A stretch of DNA of 41,995 bases, from NCBI GenBank assembly GCA_016840385.1, contig JAEOSL010000015.1:1-41995 (forward strand), in the 5' to 3' direction. Shown here in pieces: positions 24,536 through 33,439 of this stretch. The notes below the pieces were generated by a model. The model was not told the origin of the DNA. It searched no databases and saw only the letters and a program-made list of their open reading frames with translations. The stretch's first letter is position 1; each line of letters starts with the position of its first letter. The position numbers and the translations under genes were made by a program. The DNA comes from Candidatus Thorarchaeota archaeon. Its GTDB lineage: Archaea > Asgardarchaeota > Thorarchaeia > Thorarchaeales > Thorarchaeaceae.

Positions 24536-27055
24536 ATGAAGAACAAAGCTCTTGTGTTAATATTCTTATTCTTAGTAATATCACTTGTAAATGGCTCTCA
24601 AGTAACATCTGCAGAATCTGAAAGTAATTATTCAATCAGTATTGAAGATTCACAATCGGTGATGGCTGAATATGTTCCTCGAGATATTCGAGTAGCAATT
24701 TATAATGAAACGAATTTCACTGCCCCATCGTATGCAACTAATCAAGGAGGGATGAATTACAATGCTTCTGGATTGATGGATATTCTTGTGGGCTATGGAT
24801 ATGATGTAACAATACTGGATGTTCAAGATATCTCCAATTATGAGCTTTCAACAGCTAATTATGATGTGTTCTGCTTGGTGGATAACTTTCCGCGGGAGAA
24901 TATCACCTATCACATAATGGATTTCTGGTTAGGTGGAGGCGGGCTTCTTGTGTTTGATGGGTCTGCAGGATTCCTCTGTTCATTTGGAATTCTACCACCT
25001 GAAGCACTTGGGTCAAGTGGATACTCCACATATTGGGCATATGATTCTGATGAAATTGTTTTCAGTTCTCTGCATCCAATATCCAGATCTATTGCTATGC
25101 CGTTGAGTATACCTAGCAGCGGTTATTTCAATTGGGATTTCTTGGCTCTACAGGCAACTTCCATCGCAGCTGATTTGACGAAGGTTGCTACAACCGGTGC
25201 AAGTCCTAATGATGCATCTATACTTGCGTTCGACCCGAGTTATAGAGGAGGGAAAGTAGTCACTATCCCAACCGATCTTGTTTCTGAACAACTCCCTGAA
25301 CTTTATCCACTTTACAATGATGCTGTGGATTGGCTAGCACCTAGACCTAAAGCTAGGGTTCTATATGACTTGACACATCAGCCTTGGTGCCCAACGGATA
25401 CTTGGGAATGGAATGGTGATGGAAACTTCCTAACTACATGGAGAGACGGTTTGGTAGCTAATTCTTACCTTGTAGACAAGCTCCATCCCTCCGCGATGGG
25501 CAATTTGACTCCTGAGAATCTGGCTCCATATGACATGTTAGTGACCAATCAGCCTTTGTTGAATATTTCAGCTCCAGAGATTTTAGCTGTTGAAGAATGG
25601 GTTACAGCTGGTGGCGGTTTGTTTGTCATTGGTGACAATCCTGGAGTTCCAGACAACTACCATCTCGATGACCTTATCGCACCATATGGAATCCAATTCA
25701 ATGATACTGTTAGCGCATATTCTCAGGCTGTAGGAGTCTTTGACATGCACCCGACAACTGAAGATTGTACTTCCCTCAATTACCATGGCGCTACTAGTTT
25801 GATCTTATCAGGTTCAGCATACCCTCTGTGGAGTTACGCCCCTGGTGAAGTTGCAGTTGGTGCTGTTGAATACGGTGAGGGACGAGTTGTTGTAATCTGT
25901 GATGCTAACTCAGTTCTTGATGCTTGGATTACTGAATTAGACAATGAACAATTTGCAATGAATGTGGCTAATTGGTTGACTACATCTCAATCCAAAGTTC
26001 TGCTCTACCATGATGTTGTTGGAATATCTCCGTACAATTTCTATAGGTCTGCAGTGGCCACTGCATTGAATGAATTAGGTATCGATTTCATGCTTACTTT
26101 CGATAGGCACTACTTCAATCTCAGTCTGAATTTACAGGAATGGGACCTTGTTATCTCTGACGCTAATGGAGCATCCCCAGTGGTCAATTATCGATTCATT
26201 CAGGAACATCTTGAAAATGGTGGTAAACTCATTATGAGAGATTTCTTTTTCAAAAATCCGAATGGAACATCTGGTTATGATACGTCACTATTTACCTATA
26301 TTGGGTTTGAGGGTGCAGGTGTATCTGCAAGTATCACTACTGGTGCACCAACGGTCTACATGTGGAATGAGTATCATGACGTATTCAATAGGCCTGTGGA
26401 TTTCGCTGTAGATCATTTCGAGTCGACAGCAAACTTCTACGTTACTGATTTCGCCAACGTGACATTACATGCAAATGCCACAGCAATTGCAGGGATAACC
26501 CCCTCTCCGGAGGTAAATCAATCTGCCATTCTTCTAGGCGTTGAGGGTCGGGCATTATGTAACATGTTTAGTATCTCACAGTACTATGATGACTTTGATG
26601 AATCAACTTACCCAGACAACTATGAACTCTGGCTGAATGAGATCGCATACATGATGAAGCCCACCATTGATTCTCCGGGTGACTTGATCTTTGAGGTTGG
26701 TAGTTTGAGCGAACCCACTTGGGTTGCCCATAGCTACGCTCCAGGTGACTATCAGATAAAACGCGATAGTGTAATTATAGCTACTCACGTTTGGGATGGT
26801 TCTCCAATCTCTGTAGATATCTCGAGTCTTGCTGCAGGTGTCTATGAATTTGAGTTGACTGTGAGAGACCACGTTGGATATACGGCAGATGATACTATCA
26901 CTGTCACGATAGAAGACGCAGCCACAACAACTACGACCACCACAACAACGACAGAACCCCCGCCAGGTGATATAACTACCATGATTATTATTGCAGGTGC
27001 AGGAGTACTAGTAATCGTGATAATTATCATCATCATGAAAAAACGAGGAACTTAG
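24536..27055 (+). CDS. large membrane-anchored surface protein with three amidotransferase-like repeats and an Ig-like domain
   Basis: The 839-residue product has a signal peptide (about 1-28), then three Rossmann/class-I-amidotransferase-like units (about 50-270, 272-487 and 488-690). Each opens with a strand such as RVAIYNE, RVLYDLT or KVLLYHD and reaches a glycine-rich turn: LGGGGLLVFDG, TAGGGLFVIGDN and ENGGKLIMRDF. No nucleophile cysteine is visible at the elbows, so the units may bind rather than cleave. An immunoglobulin-like domain (about 697-797), a run of about ten threonines and one membrane segment ending MKKRGT follow. Many N-x-S/T sequons suggest glycosylation. ATG is preceded by GAGGAG. 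A terminator hairpin follows. This is a cell-envelope protein of unknown ligand. Confidence 0.8.
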   Translation: MKNKALVLIFLFLVISLVNGSQVTSAESESNYSISIEDSQSVMAEYVPRDIRVAIYNETNFTAPSYATNQGGMNYNASGLMDILVGYGYDVTILDVQDISNYELSTANYDVFCLVDNFPRENITYHIMDFWLGGGGLLVFDGSAGFLCSFGILPPEALGSSGYSTYWAYDSDEIVFSSLHPISRSIAMPLSIPSSGYFNWDFLALQATSIAADLTKVATTGASPNDASILAFDPSYRGGKVVTIPTDLVSEQLPELYPLYNDAVDWLAPRPKARVLYDLTHQPWCPTDTWEWNGDGNFLTTWRDGLVANSYLVDKLHPSAMGNLTPENLAPYDMLVTNQPLLNISAPEILAVEEWVTAGGGLFVIGDNPGVPDNYHLDDLIAPYGIQFNDTVSAYSQAVGVFDMHPTTEDCTSLNYHGATSLILSGSAYPLWSYAPGEVAVGAVEYGEGRVVVICDANSVLDAWITELDNEQFAMNVANWLTTSQSKVLLYHDVVGISPYNFYRSAVATALNELGIDFMLTFDRHYFNLSLNLQEWDLVISDANGASPVVNYRFIQEHLENGGKLIMRDFFFKNPNGTSGYDTSLFTYIGFEGAGVSASITTGAPTVYMWNEYHDVFNRPVDFAVDHFESTANFYVTDFANVTLHANATAIAGITPSPEVNQSAILLGVEGRALCNMFSISQYYDDFDESTYPDNYELWLNEIAYMMKPTIDSPGDLIFEVGSLSEPTWVAHSYAPGDYQIKRDSVIIATHVWDGSPISVDISSLAAGVYEFELTVRDHVGYTADDTITVTIEDAATTTTTTTTTTEPPPGDITTMIIIAGAGVLVIVIIIIIMKKRGT

Positions 27056-27066
27056 TGCAACACTAG

Positions 27067-27108
27067 CCCGTCATACTCATCTTGGCGGGTTTCCTCTTTT
27101 CTTTTTTA
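27067..27108 (+). terminator. hairpin plus T-tract terminator
   Basis: CCCGTCA and TGGCGGG form a 7-bp stem (one G-T pair) with a 9-base loop, followed by a T-rich run (27090-27108). It begins 12 bases after the surface-protein stop and is the clearest terminator in the window. Confidence 0.7.
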
Positions 27109-27189
27109 TCAAAGTAGTGTATGAGATGCATTACTAGAAAAAATAAAGAAAGTGTGGGCACCTCTCCTTGAGATGCTCCACTTCATCAT

Positions 27190-28389
27190 TTAGATGATAT
27201 TGACTTTCTTTCCGACCTTCTCATAGGCTGCTAGAGCAATGTCTAGCTGCTCCTTTGATAGACCAGATGTCATCATGTTTCGTATTCTTGCCTTATCACG
27301 AGCAACCATTGGGAATACGATTGGAAGTGCGAGAATGCCTTCATTGAAGAGACCATCACTCAATGCAACAGCCTTTGAACTCTCACCGGTCATTGCGGGA
27401 ATGATTGGTGTCTGACTGAATCCAGTGTCAAAGCCCATTTGCTGGAGACCCTTCACAAAGTACTCTCTGTTTTCCCAGAGGTTCTTGACGTGATGTTCTT
27501 CAGTTTCAAGAATGTCAATGGCTGCAATGCAAGCAGCTGCTGTTGCCGGGGGATGCGAACCGCTTAGGAGCCATGACCTGCTCTTATTGAGCGCATAGTT
27601 CACCATGTCACGACTTCCAGCTACATGACCTCCCATCACGCCGAACGCTTTCGAGAAGGTTCCCATCTCAAAATGCACATCGTGATGAGTGAGGTTGAAG
27701 TGTGAAACAATACCTCTTCCACCTTTTCCGAGAACTGCTTCTCCATGAGCATCATCGACATAGATCATTGCACCGTGTGGCTTCGCCGCCTTAACGACAC
27801 CATCTAGCGGAGCGATATCACCGTCCATCGAGAAAACACCGTCTGTGATAATGAGGATCTTTTTAGGATTGTCTTTCTCAGCTTCTGTAAGAACTCTTTC
27901 AAGGTCGGCGACATCATTGTGTTTGTATACAAATCGTTTAGCCTTAGTCAAACGAACACCGTCGATGATACTACCATGGTTCAACTCATCAGATATGATA
28001 GCATCTTCCTTCGTTACGAGCTGTGGGATCAAACCTTCGTTTGTGGCAAAGCCTGCACTGTATGTGAGTGATGCTTCAGCACCCTTGAAGTTCGCAAGTC
28101 TGCGTTCCAGCTCCAAGTGAAGGTCCATAGTTCCAGCGATTGCTCGAACTGACCCTGAACCAACTCCATGGGACTTGATTGCTTCTAGAGCAGCTTCCTT
28201 CATTTTCGGATTGTCGCTCAAGTTGAGGTAGTTGTTACTACAAAGCATTATGACCTCTTTGCCATCGATCTTTGCACTAGGAGTCGAAGGACCCTGCAAC
28301 TCCCTAATTTTCCAATCAAAATTCTGTTCAACAAGTTTGTTGTACTCGTCTCTCATCCATCCAGTTGGGTCTCTAACCATAATCTTCAC
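27190..28389 (-). CDS. kbl: alpha-oxoamine synthase, probable glycine C-acetyltransferase (Kbl)
   Basis: The 399-residue PLP enzyme belongs to the alpha-oxoamine synthase family. It shows NNYLNLSDNP, GSGSVRAIAGT, DELNHGSIIDG, ITDGVFSMDGDIAPL, VDDAHGEAVLGKGGRG and the PLP lysine K247 in TFSKAFG. The length and the SMDGDIAPL and DDAHG stretches fit 2-amino-3-ketobutyrate CoA ligase, which converts 2-amino-3-oxobutyrate and CoA to glycine and acetyl-CoA in threonine breakdown. 8-amino-7-oxononanoate synthase (BioF) is the main alternative, and no biotin or threonine dehydrogenase genes nearby decide it. Start GTG at 28389 or ATG at 28380. Confidence 0.88.
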   Translation of the reverse strand: MKIMVRDPTGWMRDEYNKLVEQNFDWKIRELQGPSTPSAKIDGKEVIMLCSNNYLNLSDNPKMKEAALEAIKSHGVGSGSVRAIAGTMDLHLELERRLANFKGAEASLTYSAGFATNEGLIPQLVTKEDAIISDELNHGSIIDGVRLTKAKRFVYKHNDVADLERVLTEAEKDNPKKILIITDGVFSMDGDIAPLDGVVKAAKPHGAMIYVDDAHGEAVLGKGGRGIVSHFNLTHHDVHFEMGTFSKAFGVMGGHVAGSRDMVNYALNKSRSWLLSGSHPPATAAACIAAIDILETEEHHVKNLWENREYFVKGLQQMGFDTGFSQTPIIPAMTGESSKAVALSDGLFNEGILALPIVFPMVARDKARIRNMMTSGLSKEQLDIALAAYEKVGKKVNII

Positions 28390-28411
28390 CGTACTCCAAT
28401 TCGGTAAATAT

Positions 28412-28447
28412 CGCCCGAAAAAAAGTGGGCGTATCTAGGCGTGGGCG
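28412..28447. repeat. GTGGGCG repeats upstream of kbl
   Basis: GTGGGCG occurs at 28425-28431 and 28441-28447 (16 bases apart), and CGCCC at 28412-28416 forms a 5-bp inverted repeat with the first copy. These GC-rich elements stand out in an AT-rich gap and could be regulator-binding sites or a leader hairpin of kbl. Confidence 0.3.
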
Positions 28448-28572
28448 CGAATTTTCCTCTATATTAGGGCTTCGTTGTCGACAGAATGTAAAAAGAAAGG
28501 TCTCCCCCTCCAATAGACGCTCCGTAACCTTATAATTTCCAATCTGTAGAACTTAAAAAAATGTTCGTATGC

Positions 28573-29151
28573 TCATTTGAACATTTCAGTTTCTGAGAAT
28601 GGGTTCCAATTTCCATCTTTCAGATTGTGTTCAAAGAGTGCTGTTGTATATTTGATTGCGTGTGGAAGAACATCGCTAATTTCGATCTTGTGCTTTCTAT
28701 CCACTGGCTGAGAATGCCATACAGCGATTGGTGCCCAGGGGTCATCCTTAAGCGCAGTCTTGAAAGATGATTCCAGTTCCTTATCCTGATTCATTTTCGA
28801 TTTGAAATAGTCTAAGCCGATGGTTTTCTTGACCTGAGCAAATAGAACCATTGGCAATTTCTGCTTAGCACCAGTGCTATCTGTTACAAAGGATCGGAAT
28901 GCAAACAAATCCCCTTTCAGCGACATATCTTCCATAGGGTCTCTCAATTCTGCAGTCAATATTTTACCAAGCCTCTGTTCTCCAAGAACATCAGTGACCC
29001 AGCGATCTTTCTTCCACTTTTTAAATTCCTTCTTGGATATCCAAGATTTTTGCCATTGTTTAAACGACTTAATATCTAGAGGTATGCAAGAATCCAACAG
29101 AACTTGTTCTCTGGCCTTTTCCCGTGGCTCAACAAATAACTTTACTCTCAT
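28573..29151 (-). CDS. unknown soluble protein
   Basis: A 192-residue protein with a lysine- and tryptophan-rich N-terminal third (KQWQKSWISKKEFKKWKKDRW) and an alpha/beta remainder (LPMVLFAQVKKT, DDPWAPIAVWHSQPVD). It has no signal peptide, membrane segment or metal motif. I recognise no family. The basic, aromatic N-terminal part might bind nucleic acid, but this is only compositional. ATG start; divergent from the gene at 29213 across 61 bases. Confidence 0.65.
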   Translation of the reverse strand: MRVKLFVEPREKAREQVLLDSCIPLDIKSFKQWQKSWISKKEFKKWKKDRWVTDVLGEQRLGKILTAELRDPMEDMSLKGDLFAFRSFVTDSTGAKQKLPMVLFAQVKKTIGLDYFKSKMNQDKELESSFKTALKDDPWAPIAVWHSQPVDRKHKIEISDVLPHAIKYTTALFEHNLKDGNWNPFSETEMFK

Positions 29152-29212
29152 GCTCTCATCGACCTAAGCACGAACTCCATTGATGAATGAACGTGACGCA
29201 AAATAAGGGTTA

Positions 29213-29956
29213 TTGATTTTGAAGAACAATGAATACACTCGGATGAACCGAGATATATCACTATTAGAGACCTCTGGAACAAACAAAGATATGCTCGATA
29301 GTCTCGAAGAAGCAATTCTCTTGTTGGGTAGGTCTCATAGGTCTGGTGATGTGCTCGATTTCGAGCAAGTTGTTGAATTCATTGCTGGACAACAGATTCG
29401 TTATGGTCGTGATGCGGGAATCTTTGTTGAGTCTAGAAATGTGAGTCGCTCCAAACCCCGAGTCTATACTGGTGAGAGATTGCAGACGTATCTTGCTGCA
29501 AAGAATATCCTTACGATTGATTCTGCTCGAGCTTTGATACTCTCCGGATCAACCTCAGATGTTGTACAATCATCAATTACCCTTGTTGATAGTTGGTTGG
29601 AGCAACAGTGCTTTTCTGATTTCTGTGCTGCTGGTGAGTGCAGACATTCTTCACTTGCCTTCATTCGTTACCTGAATGCATGTAGCAAAACAGATCGTCT
29701 TGAAACCATGATTTCTAAGCTATCAAAATTTAGAGATGGAAAAGGAGGATGGAAAGGCTTTCCATATTTCTTCACGCTCCTTGTATTAGCAGAAATTGAA
29801 TCACCAATTGCAAATGATGAACTTAGCTATGCGCTCGCTTCTTTGGAGCGACGTTTCAAGAGAAGCCGATCTGAGGAACCCTATGCCACTCGACGCAATG
29901 AGATTCTTACCAAGGTACAGAATCGTTTTGGACAATCTCTACTCAGTCATGTTTGA
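29213..29956 (+). CDS. unknown helical protein, possible alpha/alpha-toroid repeats
   Basis: A 247-residue protein starting at TTG with AAGGG upstream (ATG alternative at 29243). It is almost entirely helical. A DGKGGWKGFPYFFTLLVLAEI segment (about 174-194, shown in part: GKGGWKGFPYF) resembles the GGW/GxW turns of alpha/alpha-toroid repeats found in prenyltransferase-like proteins. Cysteines at about 133-142 (CFSDFCAAGEC) form a small cluster that could bind metal. The function is unknown. Its last 14 bases overlap the convergent pirin gene. Confidence 0.65.
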   Translation: MILKNNEYTRMNRDISLLETSGTNKDMLDSLEEAILLLGRSHRSGDVLDFEQVVEFIAGQQIRYGRDAGIFVESRNVSRSKPRVYTGERLQTYLAAKNILTIDSARALILSGSTSDVVQSSITLVDSWLEQQCFSDFCAAGECRHSSLAFIRYLNACSKTDRLETMISKLSKFRDGKGGWKGFPYFFTLLVLAEIESPIANDELSYALASLERRFKRSRSEEPYATRRNEILTKVQNRFGQSLLSHV

Positions 29957-30818
29957 TGAAAGTACCCTCACGGTACTCTTGAAAAGCTGTTTCAAGTTCT
30001 TCCTTGCTATTCATGACAATGGATCCATACCAAGCGATGGTTTCTCCAATTGGCATCCCTGAAACCAGCAAGAACCTAAGATGTTGTTCACCTGCTTTAG
30101 CGATTATTTGTTCACCATCTTCAAACACCACTAAATGATCAGATTCAACGAGTCTTTCGCTATTTGCATCAAAGTATCCATGTCCTCCGAATACGTATGC
30201 AAAAACGGTATGTCCCTTCTTCACAGAATGTGTAAATTCCTTACCCTGAGGAACTGTGACGTCCATGTATTCAGGATCTGTGACAATCTCACTCACCGGT
30301 CCACAGGTGCCATCAATCTTTCCACAAATTATTCTGACCTTTGCGCCGCTCTCTGTTTCAACTGTAGGTATCTGTGAGTCTTTGATATCCTGGTACCGGG
30401 GATGCATCATTTTATTTGAACTTGGAAGATTTGCCCAGAGTTGAAAACCCAGCAGTCTAGGCATACCATCTACTCGACCCGGCATTTCTTGATGAACTAT
30501 GCCACTACCAGCGGTCATCCATTGTACATCCCCTGAACCAATGAGACCCTTGTTGCCCATACTATCTTCGTGTTCCACTGAACCTTCGATGAGATATGTG
30601 ATTGTTTCAATACCTCTATGTGGGTGCCAAGGAAAGCCCTTTAGATAATCATCCGGATTATCAGACCCAAAGTGGTCAAGTAATAAGAATGGGTCCATCA
30701 TCTCAGTTTCTCGATGACCAAAGACGCGCTTTAATCGAACACCTGCTCCTTCCATGGTTGGTTGACTCTTGAATACAGTCTTAATTTTTCGAATTTCTGT
30801 CACTGAGATATTCTCCAC
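29943..30818 (-). CDS. pirin-family protein
   Basis: The 291-residue bicupin matches pirin over its full length. The N-terminal cupin holds the metal ligands H65 and H67 (FPWHPHRG) and H109 and E111 (AGSGIVHQEMP), as in human pirin and E. coli YhhW. The C-terminal cupin lacks ligands, as usual. Family members bind iron and act as quercetin dioxygenases or redox-sensitive regulators; the role here is not clear. ATG start. An inverted-repeat-rich gap separates it from the divergent gene at 31006. Confidence 0.93.
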   Translation of the reverse strand: MENISVTEIRKIKTVFKSQPTMEGAGVRLKRVFGHRETEMMDPFLLLDHFGSDNPDDYLKGFPWHPHRGIETITYLIEGSVEHEDSMGNKGLIGSGDVQWMTAGSGIVHQEMPGRVDGMPRLLGFQLWANLPSSNKMMHPRYQDIKDSQIPTVETESGAKVRIICGKIDGTCGPVSEIVTDPEYMDVTVPQGKEFTHSVKKGHTVFAYVFGGHGYFDANSERLVESDHLVVFEDGEQIIAKAGEQHLRFLLVSGMPIGETIAWYGSIVMNSKEELETAFQEYREGTFIKHD

Positions 30819-30833
30819 TGAATGTGTAATTAG

Positions 30834-30869
30834 AATACTATTAACATCGCAATAGTGAATTTAAGTATT
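30834..30869. promoter_or_regulatory. nested inverted repeats in the pirin upstream region
   Basis: ACTATT (30837-30842) pairs with AATAGT (30851-30856), and AATACT (30834-30839) pairs with AGTATT (30864-30869). They lie 16-51 bases upstream of the pirin start and might form an operator. AT-rich composition makes chance matches likely. Confidence 0.25.
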
Positions 30870-30956
30870 GTATCAGGTGCAAATATCTTCTTCGAGCATA
30901 TATTGTTAATGCTGGGTCGGACTTGAGTACGGGATTTGACGAATACATCCTAATAG

Positions 30957-30970
30957 CATATATTTATTTA
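30957..30970 (+). promoter_or_regulatory. TATA-like element for the gene at 31006
   Basis: GCATATATTTATTT lies about 36-49 bases before the TTG start at 31006, which also has a GGAG Shine-Dalgarno site 8 bases upstream. This is the most convincing TATA-like sequence in the gap. Confidence 0.4.
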
Positions 30971-31005
30971 CAGACCTAAATAATACACAAGCCGGAGAAG
31001 AAATA

Positions 31006-31488
31006 TTGTCGAATCCCCTGGAACGCGCACGCCCAAAGAACACTGTCACTTCAGATATTCCTCTTGTAGGTGAATCTATACTCTATGATGTGTTCAAACG
31101 AGGTGGCGAGCTCACTAATGATAGGATTATCAAACTAGAGCGTATGTTCCATAGTACTCTCAGACAGATGGACCGTTGCAAAAATGATGCTAGTCCATAT
31201 CCAGGAATTACCACTCCAATGGAATTGGCAGTATACATCTATTCTCAGTTGATACAAAACTATGTTGAGTTGGCGATTCCTATCTTACCTCCTGCTGTTC
31301 ATGATAGATTCCTTGTGGCACCTGAGATGTTTGTATCCTCAGGTGAATTGAACATTCCCAAATTAGTAGAGAAAAAACTCAACCTTCTAACACTATCAAA
31401 TGCAAATTCTTGGAATCTTTCTAAAATGATGATCAAGCTCATTCGTGCTGCAGTTGCTGCTGATTTAGTCAATAAGAGACTACACTAG
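31006..31488 (+). CDS. unknown helical protein
   Basis: A 160-residue protein that starts at TTG with GGAG 8 bases upstream. It is nearly all helical, with a central amphipathic stretch (MELAVYIYSQLIQNYVELAIP) followed by a proline-rich turn (ILPPAVHD) and a second helical part. It has no membrane segment or metal motif that I can define. I recognise no family. Its TAG stop shares four bases (CTAG) with the stop of the convergent gene at 31485. Confidence 0.6.
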   Translation: MSNPLERARPKNTVTSDIPLVGESILYDVFKRGGELTNDRIIKLERMFHSTLRQMDRCKNDASPYPGITTPMELAVYIYSQLIQNYVELAIPILPPAVHDRFLVAPEMFVSSGELNIPKLVEKKLNLLTLSNANSWNLSKMMIKLIRAAVAADLVNKRLH

Positions 31489-31808
31489 AGTTCATCCGAT
31501 TCGTAAGGTATCGAGAAGAAAACTTCTTCATGCGTGCGTTCGTGTCTTCGTTCAAACATATTGTTCTCATAACTCCCAATAATGATTCTTTCATTGATTC
31601 CCCATTCAATGTGTTTTGTGGCTCTTCTTACGGAAATCCCTACATGTCCTGCAATCTCTTCAATAGATATCCATTGGTGACTATTTGCAACTAGTAGGCA
31701 TTCGATCTTGGTTTTCTCATTTCTCTTTTTCAAGTAGCTTTCAAGAAATGGCAATGTCCCTGATATCAGCATCAAAAGAACTGCTACAATGCTGAGATAT
31801 ACATCCAC
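31485..31808 (-). CDS. membrane-tethered winged-helix protein
   Basis: A 107-residue protein with one N-terminal hydrophobic segment (about 4-24), a basic stop-transfer sequence (KKRNEKTK) and a winged-helix-like domain (about 34-85): SIEEIAGHVGISVRRATKHIEWGI is a good helix-turn-helix with recognition helix, then a short basic wing. The orientation by positive-inside logic puts the winged helix in the cytoplasm. It could be a one-component membrane regulator or a protein-binding winged helix. The target is unknown. Confidence 0.65.
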   Translation of the reverse strand: MDVYLSIVAVLLMLISGTLPFLESYLKKRNEKTKIECLLVANSHQWISIEEIAGHVGISVRRATKHIEWGINERIIIGSYENNMFERRHERTHEEVFFSIPYESDEL

Positions 31809-31970
31809 CTAGTCCACCTGCTAACTTGTCTCTTATTTATCAATTTTATAAAATACCAATTTGAGTATGGCGTGGAACCTTCATCTTATATTGATTCAGG
31901 ATACCTATTCCTTAGGTTGTTCTCATTAATCATGCGAGCAACACTTGCCAACTACAACTCTCTCCTCACG

Positions 31971-31996
31971 GTCCGGTGCTTTTCAGGGCACCGGAC
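31971..31996. terminator. perfect 9-bp GC-rich hairpin, possible terminator of the creatininase-family gene
   Basis: GTCCGGTGC and GCACCGGAC are perfect complements separated by 8 bases. The hairpin is 15 bases beyond the stop of the minus-strand gene at 32011, so a terminator or 3'-end stabiliser is the simplest reading. There is no T-tract on the minus-strand side, so a different structured role is possible. Confidence 0.5.
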
Positions 31997-32010
31997 TTGT
32001 GATTAACTTT

Positions 32011-32781
32011 TCATAATTTTGTCACTTTCAAGATGAATTCTTCAAGTCTTTCAAGAACAACATCCGCAACCAACTTTCCTTTTTCTTTTGTTGCTTTGGT
32101 GGAATACCCGACAACACCAGAATCGGTGACGTCTTTCATTACATATGAGGTAGAAGCTCTAGGTGGAGGAGCAAGCATGTCCGCTTCGATAAACCCTGGA
32201 ACGATACTACGACCCGGTTCGTCTATTCGCTTATCATCTAAAACTCTTTGATCAAGATACCATGCAAGTGAGGTTTCCATATCACAAGCGTGATAGACTG
32301 GAGGTGTAGCTACTTCTCTAATTTTGTCAGCTCCCATGGACCACCAATCCACGACGAAAACCTTAGCATCAACAACTCCGCTCATCGCGTGGAGTGCATT
32401 GGAAATTGCTGTTTCATTTCCACCGTGCCCATTGCAGAGGATTATTTTCTTGAATCCATGATGTGCTAATGACTTGCAGATATCGACAATAACATTCGCC
32501 AAGGTTGATTCACTCAGAGTTATTGTACCCTTGAAATCCATATGGTGGGGTGAGTATCCAAACGAGATTGTGGGAGCTACTACAACTTTTTTCTTACTCC
32601 AAATTTTCTCCGCAACTCGCAAAGTAAGTTCGGTTGCAATGTACGCATCATTATCAACTGGGAGTGCAGGTCCATGCTGCTCTGTTGATCCAACTGGTAC
32701 AAGCGCGATGTCGGTTTCCTTCAGAATTTCTTCAACTTCAGGCCAGGTCATTTTGGCTAAGAGATACTTCTTTTCCATCAA
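32011..32781 (-). CDS. creatininase-family amidohydrolase
   Basis: The 256-residue protein has the creatininase fold signature: VPVGSTEQHGPALPVDNDA with metal ligands E34, H36 and D45, LCNGHGGN with H119, and a late glutamate near ACDMETS (E169). Length is normal. Relatives hydrolyse cyclic amides, including creatininase, the archaeal formamide hydrolase of riboflavin/F420 synthesis (ArfB) and the MftE peptidase. The substrate cannot be settled here. ATG start (two consecutive). A conspicuous hairpin lies just downstream. Confidence 0.88.
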   Translation of the reverse strand: MMEKKYLLAKMTWPEVEEILKETDIALVPVGSTEQHGPALPVDNDAYIATELTLRVAEKIWSKKKVVVAPTISFGYSPHHMDFKGTITLSESTLANVIVDICKSLAHHGFKKIILCNGHGGNETAISNALHAMSGVVDAKVFVVDWWSMGADKIREVATPPVYHACDMETSLAWYLDQRVLDDKRIDEPGRSIVPGFIEADMLAPPPRASTSYVMKDVTDSGVVGYSTKATKEKGKLVADVVLERLEEFILKVTKL

Positions 32782-32869
32782 AAATCCTCATTCGAACAAT
32801 CTCTGTTCTCACTATAATAGATTCCTGTGAACCCTGACATTTATCTTCAAAGTACAAGAACAACAAACT

Positions 32870-33439
32870 ATGTACTTTGGTGACCTCACTTGTGTCCGAG
32901 CAGTTGAGTCCTCTGATGTAGATGAGGTTCTAAAATATTGGAACGATCTGAATTTTCGTCGATTGTTGGGTCCTCCAATTCCGTGGTCTAGGAAATTTCT
33001 AGAGACTTGGTTACAGCGGCGAGCGGATGCGAATCCTTGGAGGAACGGAATGATTGAGCTTGCGGTAACTGACAAAGTAACAGGTGAGTTCTTAGGATTT
33101 GTTCATCTCGAAGATATCAAGAGACCTCATAATCGGGCAGAGTTTGGGGTATCTATTCAAAATCCTGATAACCAATCCAAAGGGTATGGGACTGACGCAA
33201 CACGAGTGATGCTCTGGGTAGCATTCAACATTCTAGGTCTCCATAGTGTGTATCTTGATACGATGGAAGACAATGAACGAGCTATTCATACTTATGAGAA
33301 AGTTGGTTTCAAACAAGTGGGCATCCTCAGGGAAACCGAGTTTATAGATGGGGCATTCAAGGGTCTCTTAATAATGGATATTTTGAGAAACGAGTTTGAA
33401 TTAGCAAATCCAGACTTCTCTGTTAAGATGAAACCTTAG
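32870..33439 (+). CDS. GNAT acetyltransferase, RimJ/RimL-like
   Basis: The 189-residue protein is a single GNAT domain of the RimJ/RimL/SpeG type. The acetyl-CoA loop is QSKGYGTDA (Q102, G105, G107), followed by the typical LGLHSVYLDTMEDNERAIHTYEKVGF stretch (in short: NERAIHTYEKVGF). Such enzymes modify ribosomal-protein N-termini, polyamines or small amines. ATG start. Its TAG stop overlaps the stop of the convergent MFS gene by four bases. Confidence 0.88.
   Translation: MYFGDLTCVRAVESSDVDEVLKYWNDLNFRRLLGPPIPWSRKFLETWLQRRADANPWRNGMIELAVTDKVTGEFLGFVHLEDIKRPHNRAEFGVSIQNPDNQSKGYGTDATRVMLWVAFNILGLHSVYLDTMEDNERAIHTYEKVGFKQVGILRETEFIDGAFKGLLIMDILRNEFELANPDFSVKMKP

Noticed and set aside
26930..26962. 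ACA/ACC-rich run as a microsatellite
   Set aside because: It encodes the threonine stalk of the surface protein in frame, so it is explained by the protein.
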